Shown: positions 57,303-64,000 of the stretch, one piece after another
How the letters are laid out: the number at the start of each line of letters is the position of its first letter
How positions within the stretch are numbered: position 1 is the stretch's first letter
Origin: Hippopus hippopus
Lineage: Eukaryota; Mollusca; Bivalvia; Cardiida; Cardiidae
Length of the DNA stretch: 64,000 bases
Direction: 5' to 3'
NCBI GenBank assembly: GCA_946811185.2
Contig: OX328107.1
Location: 11,745,565-11,809,564 of the forward strand
Translations under genes and position numbers: made by a program
The notes under the pieces: generated by a model
What the model was told of the DNA's origin: nothing
Seen by the model: only the letters and a program-made list of their open reading frames with translations
Databases searched by the model: none

Positions 57303-58158
57303 GTAAGTTAGTTTATGAACATGTTCTCCTTTCAACTTATTGGAAACCTTTACTCCCTGTATACGTTTAACATTTAATCTTTATAGCGCCAAATAAACAT
57401 AAAGGATACCATCAGTGTATTGCGCAATAAAACATTGATAAATGCAATTTCTGAGGTTGCTTTTGTCAAGAATGTCTCAGCAAAAGGGACAGTGTAGATC
57501 AAAGATCAGTGCGCATATCTTGATCTGCATTTGCTGCAAAGGCAACACAGATTGTGTCAGGTTCTGTAAGGTTTAAGGCGAATGTTTGTTGTCTTTATTT
57601 AAGTCACTGATCGCATTTGTCCCATCCCAATCTCGTAAAGAAAGCGAAATTGTTGTCATTATTGTTTAAATGGTATAAAATTAATATATTGATGGGTACA
57701 GATACTGGTCAGGCGTACACTTTCATCTTGGATCTACGCTGTCCAATCTATCCGGTCTACACGGTCAATATTTCCCGAGGCATTTTAACAGAATTGCCTT
57801 TGCCTTTAAAAAACTGTAACGAAAACTGTTTGTGTATGAGGCACTTCAACAGCTAAATCTCGTACTACTGTCTGCAAAAGGTCAGCGAGTCGCACTTAGC
57901 AGCCAAAGGGTTAATATGACCAGTTTTATACGTGACACTCGAAAGGATAGAAAATTCATAACACCTCAATGCCGATTTTTTGAAAGTCAAAAGTTTCTTA
58001 TGTAGAAAAACAACATTCAAAAACAATTTCTAATCATCGATTTTATCGATTATTTTGTGAATTGTTATCACCTCATAGTCTTTTTAATGTAATTTGTATA
58101 TTTTGTCGAACTTTTCATGCTATGCTTTCTAGAAAGATTGACTGTCGGTATTTTTCAG

Positions 58159-58326
58159 CCTGTGGCGAGCCCGACATTTACATCGACGCCGTTGTAGATA
58201 CTGGGGGTAACCTGCTTAACGATGTCAGATATTACACATGTAACAAAGGTCTTAAAACTGTTGGTGACGCATCGGTCACATGTCTGGAATCTGGCAAATG
58301 GTCTGCAAGAAAATTTGAATGTGCTA
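58159..58326 (+). CDS. CCP18 exon (type A, copy 2)
   Basis: 56 codons, phase 1-1. Protein identical to CCP15. The donor and first ten intron bases are also identical; similarity then drops at once. Confidence 0.95.
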
Positions 58327-58544
58327 GTAAGTAGTCGTACGCAATTTTTATACTGTGACAATCTGTTAACACTTAAGATGCTAAATAAATGAGTCGAAAA
58401 TTTGACCTAAATAATAAAAACCCAAATACTGCGATTTCAATTGATTTTAATGGAAAATTCAAACAATATCAGACAGTGAAGATCGGGATTAGACTGTATG
58501 TTCTGTGCAGTCTGGTCATAGGCCTCTGAAACTCCATTGGTCTA

Positions 58545-59465
58545 TCAAGGGATAACGCAATTTTCATTATCGGACAATGTTACTATAAATAGCACATGAG
58601 GGGATTCCCTGTGTATCCTATATAATAAGACAAGGGGTGCAACGAAATCGAACAAAATTTTACCCCCGCCCCCTTTCAGAGATAATATTCAAACGAAAAC
58701 GGATAAATGAACCTAGTTACCGTCGCAGATGGGTTCATTAATGATTTTTCTTCTGTACCGTGACCCTCGAAAGTTCCAAACGGCTGTTGCCATCAAGCAA
58801 CAGCTCGCATCTCAAAAAAATTAAAAAGCTTCCATATTTTCCGGATCGCCATGCGCTGACGTCACACGATTTGTAATCCTGCAGCGAATAAGAATTAAAT
58901 TCTTTTTTTCAAACATAGATCGAAATTTTTTTGTTGGTGTATTGATGAAATTATTGAATTAACATTTCGTTTGATATAATCTATCTTTTCGTCTAATTCA
59001 GTTTCACGATTTTCAACTCCCATTTCGCATATTTTCAAATGCGTTTTTTACCGTTCATTGGTCAAAAGCTTTGGCGCGTCTTTTGATAGCAAATTCACGT
59101 GAGTTATAATTCGCTGCGTCATAACGAATTGTGTGACGTCTGCGCATGGCGATCCGGAAAATGTGGAATCTTTTTAATTTTTTTGAGATGAGCGCTATTG
59201 CTTGATGGCAAGAGGCGTTTGGAACTTTCGAGGGTCACGGTACAGAAGAAAATCATTTGTGAACCCATCTGCACCGGTGACTAGGTTTATTTTTCCATTT
59301 TCTGTTAAATATTATCTCTGACAGGGGACGGGGTCAAATTTTGTTCGATTTCGTTTCACACCTTGTCTTACTATATACGATATAGAGGTGGTCGCCATTG
59401 TGCTATTTATAGAAACAGAGTTAATGAAAATTTGAATATATATTCCCTGATATACAGGCGATGCA
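58545..59465. mobile_element. Palindromic element of about 0.9 kb, only in duplicate copy 2
   Basis: Arms of several hundred bp: ATAAGACAAGGGGTGCAACG / CACACCTTGTCTTACTATAT, GTACCGTGACCCTCGAAAGT / ACTTTCGAGGGTCACGGTAC and ATTTTCCGGATCGCCATGCG / CGCATGGCGATCCGGAAAAT. The centre is near 59010. No coding frame of note; a fold-back or non-autonomous element. Confidence 0.8.
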
Positions 59466-59984
59466 CCAATGTGCTGTAAGTGTTCGATAATCGACCAAAG
59501 ACAATTTTAGTGTTGCGTGAAAGAGCAATAGAGCTTCAAAGGCCTGTGGTCTGATATTGTCTCTACTGTCCGTAAAAGCGTCCTGAGTCACGCTTAGCAG
59601 GATGGGTTACTTTGCTAGAGCTATCTTGAATTTTACGTTAGCGCTTGCAGTAGATTGAAAGAAATGATATACATGTATTTAACGTGTTCATGCTGTTTTT
59701 GCAATATTATTATTCTAAGGTCTTTAACAGGTATAATTTATTGTGACTGACTGACTTTTAATTGTACCAGTCAAGGCAAGGTCTTTTGTCCATTGTTACA
59801 TAAAACCTTTGACCTTCGACAGAAATTATCCATATGCATGGGAATTTTACCTATTTACAAACATGTCCTTAAAGTTAACTAGAGCCAATAAAGATATTCA
59901 ATTACCTTGTAATCGAATTTCATACACTTTTTCTGGAACGGTATGGACGTTCTGAAAGTCTGTAATAGATCCGCGGCGAGACTG

Positions 59985-60215
59985 CTTAACGCTTTACCGA
60001 ACAATCCCTGGTTTTTACGACCCAGAGGAAGAAGCCTTATGAAAACATTGTGGGAAAAGGAGAAAATGCTGGTAACCAGCATTTTCTCCTTTTTCCACAA
60101 TGTTTTGTACTCTTCTAAAGTCAAGTTTCAATTTTTCACTCACATTTATTTTGTCGTCTGCAAGTGCTTTCAATTTGGACAAGTCTAAAATTTTGTCGTT
60201 TGGTAAAGAGTTAAT
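59985..60215. repeat. P3, near-perfect copy
   Basis: Core at 60054-60098 (GGAAAAGGAGAAAATGCTGG and reverse); ends CGCTTTACCGAACAATCC and TTTTGTCGTTTGGTAAAG, showing the full inverted ends of the family. Confidence 0.9.
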
Positions 60216-60990
60216 CCTTGTTCTGCTTGATCCTAAAAAGGATGAAGAACAATTTTTGTGAACAGCTATTTGGTTAACTCTACCCTCTTCGAAAAAGACA
60301 GGAAAGGTGTGACATGTAGGATATGGGTAAATCGTCCTTATTTTCCCCCGGGCAAGAAATTCAGGGGCCTCGACAATAAACAGACAAATCGTAGACACAT
60401 TTACAGAATTATGGCAAACGGCTACAGTAAAAATTTAAAACTCTAGAAGCTTAGCAGGCAAATACGACGACATCACCTATTCAAGAGCATTCAGTTAGAA
60501 CATAACGCAATTTTTGATTGATTAAACCATTTGGTTTATGCAATCAGAAATTAGAAATATTTGAAATTTAAAAAAGATATTGGGAATAGATTAAGAATGT
60601 TGTTACGAGTGAATACGGGAACGTAATTGCCGACCATTTGAAATTCCATTCTTAATCCAATTCTGAATTTAATGAGAAAAAAAATCAAAATGTTACAACC
60701 CATATTTATTCTGAAACAAAATGGTTTAGCAAGTCAAAAATAGTATTTCTTCGACATGTAGAGATACTTCTCGATCATTTGACTAGGAATGAAATTAGAA
60801 ATGATAAATGAATATAATTCCTGAATGCGATTAAAAGACTGCAGATAAAAAAAATGCTGCAACAACCGCTTATATACATCCAAAAATCTTAACATACAGA
60901 CCCGGTTGTCGTAATTTGCAAATGATCAGCTAGACATAACGGAAACTCAGAGCGTTAACCGTCACATAACAAAGTGTTCTTCTTACACAG

Positions 60991-61158
60991 AATGTTTACC
61001 TGCCCCTGTGCTGCCCTACGCCATACGTATGAGTGACGATACCATGATAGACAGTGAAGTACCTTACCAGTGTGAAGATGGCTACATCTCAGATGGTCCT
61101 GTAATGTCGACTTGTCTCATGAATTTGACATGGTCACCAACTAAACACTCCTGTTATG
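60991..61158 (+). CDS. CCP19 exon (type B, copy 2)
   Basis: 56 codons, phase 1-1 (CACAG|AA... TATG|GTAAAA). Eight base differences from CCP16, four amino-acid changing: two near Cys1, Gly to Asp in the first loop, and Asp to Asn creating the N-L-T sequon before the Trp. Confidence 0.95.
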
Positions 61159-61616
61159 GTAAAAATTACTCACAAAAAGGAAGTTTAGGATTGATTTAAA
61201 TGCTTTTTAGAACGTTGTAAATCAAGATTAGACTACAAGGAAGGCGGAGTGTGATCTGGACCGATGCCTTGCGAGATATTTTGCAGAAAAGTCTTTGAAA
61301 TTTTACATTCTTTACATGTGACTAAATACATGTGGCATAAGGATTTCTTCACGAGTATGTTTACTTTTTCAAAAGTCGTCTGCTGATTGACAAAAGAGAT
61401 CACTTGGAGATGAAAATATGTATTCGGCTTTTCATGTTATGTCTGTATATGAATCGATCTTGTTGCATAAAACATGCCCTGCCAGAGCCAAGGAGTAAAG
61501 AAAGAGAAAGAATAAAGGATCTCGATTGCAATCTGGATACATAAGTAATTATGTTTTTGTTTTTACTGGCAAATAACTTTAAAAACAAACCGTGACAAAA
61601 ATCAAAATAAAAAGTA

Positions 61617-62611
61617 CAGGGTGTCCGGAAAGTAAACGTAACACTTTTGTACATTTATAATTTGGCTTTAAGTATGAGATACAGAGATAAAAATGTATAT
61701 ACGTGTAAATAAGATGTGTAAGTTTTATGTGTGATAATTTAATTCAATTTTCATGACATTTTGTGCTTTGATACAGATTTCATTTCAGAACCGCTTTTTT
61801 TGTCACTGGGGTCATTTGAATAATTAATAACGTTTTCATTGTGACGGCCAGTTATGCTCTTTCCTTGCCGAACACACTCAATGAAACTTTCAATCACTTT
61901 AGCGCACATTCCAATATCAGTCTTCTTGATTTCACTTTAAGTGTTCTTTACCAACATGTCTGTGCTGTCTGGGGTGGGATTGTAGACCTCTGGCTTCAAA
62001 TTACCCCACTGAAAGAAGTCGCACAGTCGCACAGGTTGAGGTTAGGATGAAGTCACCGACATTGCAAAACAGCTGGTTCATGCATGATAGTGCTACTGCA
62101 CACACATCTAATTCTGTGACAGTCTTTTATACGATACTTTCGGTGAAAGGGTGACAATATCATGAGGTCAAAGATTTCTGAATATCGTGGCCAACCTCAA
62201 TCTGTGCGACTTCTTCCTTTGGAGTATTTTGAAGTCAAACGTCTACAATCCCAACTCAGATAGCACAAACAATAACTATTACAGAACACTTTAAGTGAAA
62301 TCAATAAGATTGATATCGGAGTGTATGCTAAAGTGACCGACAATTTCATCGTGCGTGTTCGGCAAACAAAGAGCATAAAAGGCCGTCAGATTGAAAACGT
62401 CATTAATTACTAAAATGACGCCAATGACAAAAAGGTACTTCTGATTTGAAATCTGTATAAAAGTGCGTAATATTGTGAAAATTAAATGAAATTACCACAC
62501 ATGAAACTTGCAAATTTTTATATACATGTATGCTTATTTTTTACTTTTTATCTGATTTTTAAGCCATATTATAGATGCACAAAAGTGTTACCTTACTTTC
62601 CGGACACCCTG
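61617..62611. mobile_element. Mariner-type MITE (TIR CAGGGTGTCCGGAAAGTAA)
   Basis: 995 bp between TA dinucleotides; 19-bp terminal repeats match exactly. Long sub-terminal inverted segments (GACGGCCAGTTATGCTCTTT / AAAGAGCATAAAAGGCCGTC; ATTGTAGACCTCTGGCTTCA region) make a fold-back. No transposase frame. Confidence 0.9.
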
Positions 62612-62659
62612 TATTTGATAGTCAGCTCTTGCTTTTACTTAAATACGTCTACAAAGACT

Positions 62660-62870
62660 TTCAACGCATCAAAATGGATTGAACTTTGCTCAGTTGTTGT
62701 TTTTAAAGATTTGTAAATAATCTTCCTCGATCCCCTCTTTCGATGCTGTTCACATGTGTCTGTCCATGGGCAAGGCACTACAGAGTCTACACGTGAAAGC
62801 AAAAAGTTTAACATATAAGTAAGAGTTTTCGCCATGATGTAACTAAAGCACTGTTACAGGTAACAAATAA
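62660..62870 (+). repeat. Old SINE-like block shared by both duplicates
   Basis: GGGCAAGGCACTACAGAGTC with GTTCACATGTGTCTGTCCAT; its partner is at 56880-57060. It predates the duplication. Confidence 0.55.
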
Positions 62871-62905
62871 AAGCAATTTCAAAACATTACGAGCTTTGTT
62901 TTTAG

Positions 62906-63085
62906 GCTGTTCCACGACACCTGTAATAGACAACACGCTGCCAATAACAACAGAAGCACAAATGTACAAAATCGGGACTATACTCACCTACCAGTGTTTA
63001 GCCGGATATGTGGCAACGGCCGCGCCGGAATTACGATGTGGAAAGGATGGTACTTGGTCTAAACAGAAGTTTCAATGTATTCTCT
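62906..63085 (+). CDS. CCP20 exon (type C, copy 2), last exon seen
   Basis: 60 codons, phase 1-1 (TTTAG|GC... CTCT|GTAAGT). CSTTPVIDNTLPITTEAQMY, YVATAAPELRCGKDGTW, KFQC. About 17 base differences from CCP17. A good donor follows, so at least one more exon should lie right of the window. Confidence 0.95.
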
Positions 63086-63509
63086 GTAAGTTGGTTTATG
63101 AGCATGTTCTTCTTTCAACTTGAGTTAAATTTTTACTCCCTTTATACTATCAACGTTTAGTTCTTGAGCGCAAAATGAGCACAACATATTACTTTTCTTT
63201 AGAAATAGGACCTTGATTAATGCAATTTCTGAGATTGTTTTTGTCAAGAATATCTCAGCAAAAGAGACAGTGAAGATGAAAGATCAATCTGCACATTTAT
63301 TGATTTGCACTTGCTACAAAGGCAACAAAGCTTGGTGCTTTTGGGGTTAGGAAGAATTTTTGTTGTCCTTCCTTTAGTAACTGATCACACTGGTCACTCC
63401 CTCATCTATTACAAAAAGCAAAATTATTGTTGTTATTGTTTAAATGGAATAGAATAAAACAAATAGTGGGTATAATACTGCAGATCATGGCCAGATGTAC
63501 AATTTCATC

Positions 63510-63740
63510 TTGAATCTACGCTGTCCAATCTGTGCGACCTACACTTCTGTGCGATCTACACTGTCCAATCTGTGCGACCTACACTGTTCAATATGTGCGA
63601 TCTACTCTGTCCAATCTATGCGACCTACACTTCTCTGCGATCTATACTGTCCAGTCTGTGCGATCTACACTGTCCTGTCTTTGAGATCTACACTGTCCAG
63701 TCTGTGTAATCTAAATTGTCCAATCTACACTGTCAACATA
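63510..63740. repeat. Minisatellite built from H1-arm sequence
   Basis: About nine units of 21-32 bp of the form GATCTACACTGTCCAATCTG then TGC. Copy 1 has only one or two units at 57732-57770. Confidence 0.8.
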
Positions 63741-64000
63741 TCCCGAGATATTTAGGTCAGCCATAGCCTTGCAAAACCGACTTTTTTCAATACTTATTAA
63801 TATTGCTTATTTATGAGGCATTCTAATAGCTATAACTGGTATAACACTTGATTTTTCTACATCTGAATCCTTCTCAGATAAAACAAATATTAAAAAAAAA
63901 AAACGACTGAACATGTATTGGAATCCACGAACCAATGTATGGTAGGCTACTTTGAAATTTATATATAAATACGGTATTTGTGTGTCAGTATGACTCAAAA

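Larger units (their letters stand above)
53515..57900 (+). repeat. Tandem duplication, copy 1 (CCP15-16-17)
   Basis: Homologous to about 58115 to the window end in exons and, at lower identity, introns. Shared intron landmarks: AGAAAAGTCTTTGAAATT (56482 / 61284), a SINE-like GGGCAAGGCACTACA block (56983 / 62768), and AACATGTTCTCC/TCC after the third exon. Copy 1 alone holds the 876-bp insertion at 55278. Confidence 0.85.
10407..63085 (+). other. vWA + multi-CCP (sushi) modular gene, 25 exons in window (both ends open)
   Basis: Four exons build one vWA domain and 21 exons build 20 CCP modules. Every CCP exon begins after AG with two bases completing a codon and ends after the first base of the next codon (phase 1-1), so modules can be added or lost without shifting frame. 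Summed length 4,077 nt, about 1,359 residues. There is no signal peptide, EGF, pentraxin, trypsin or transmembrane exon in the window, so the protein starts upstream and probably continues to the right. Domain order vWA then CCPs recalls SVEP1-like extracellular proteins; complement factor B has the reverse order plus a protease. Likely a secreted adhesion or innate-recognition protein; this is inference from domains. Confidence 0.85.
58115..64000 (+). repeat. Tandem duplication, copy 2 (CCP18-19-20), runs to window end
   Basis: Begins about 44 bp before CCP18 at CTATGCTTTCTAGAAAGATT, like copy 1 at 53511. It is lengthened by a palindromic element (58545-59465), a mariner-type MITE (61617-62611) and a minisatellite (63510-63740), all absent from copy 1. 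Confidence 0.85.

Noticed and set aside
10407..63085. Complement factor B / C2 homologue
   Set aside because: Factor B has CCPs before the vWA domain and a trypsin domain after it; here the order is reversed and no protease exon is seen.

Overview
The window reads as nuclear DNA of a metazoan, most likely a bivalve mollusc. The reasons are short phase-1 exons with GT-AG introns, tRNA-derived SINEs with (AATC)n tails, a jockey/CR1-type LINE, and very dense palindromic non-autonomous elements built round cores such as CAGCCTGCGCAGTCCGCGCA. From memory that repeat vocabulary is typical of Dreissena (zebra/quagga mussel); the genus is inference, not shown by the sequence.

Region 1 (1 to about 5.25 kb) is the right-hand part of an integrated, decayed virus-like element of the Polinton/adintovirus type. 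In order it holds a dUTPase-like gene (frameshifted near its start), a membrane-helix protein, a GTPGLWEL-motif protein resembling DUF8207 families, a small Ala/Lys-rich protein, an open frame that joins a capsid-like N-terminus directly to the C-terminal two thirds of a protein-primed family B DNA polymerase, and a convergent gene of unknown function. Nearly every start lies in the same A-tract context (TAAAAAATG). Lost start codons, the frameshift and the capsid::polymerase junction say this copy is dead.

Region 2 (about 5.3 to 10.4 kb) has no gene I can support and is filled with palindromic repeats and SINE pieces.

Region 3 (10.4 kb to the end) is one large plus-strand gene: a von Willebrand factor A domain on four exons (complete MIDAS residues) followed by at least 20 complement control protein (CCP/sushi) modules, each on one symmetric phase 1-1 exon except CCP11, which is split. 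The 25 exons give about 1,359 residues. The signal-peptide exon is not seen upstream and the gene probably continues past the right edge. The product should be a secreted or surface modular protein of the vWA+CCP class (SVEP1-like in composition). CCP15-16-17 are followed by a tandem copy, CCP18-19-20; the exons are 90-98% identical while the introns have diverged and collected different transposons.

The introns carry most of the other signal: a LINE fragment with an open RT frame but a changed catalytic motif (FADY), two large tandem-repeat elements bounded by AGCTCACCTGAGC-like ends, a perfect 99-bp x 11 array, a 1-kb TTACG-rich element, MITEs with identifiable target duplications (TA, CTTTC, CTGGTCT), and about a dozen hairpins of a single GGACAGTGTAGATC family. 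Coding density outside the exons and the viral element is essentially nil.
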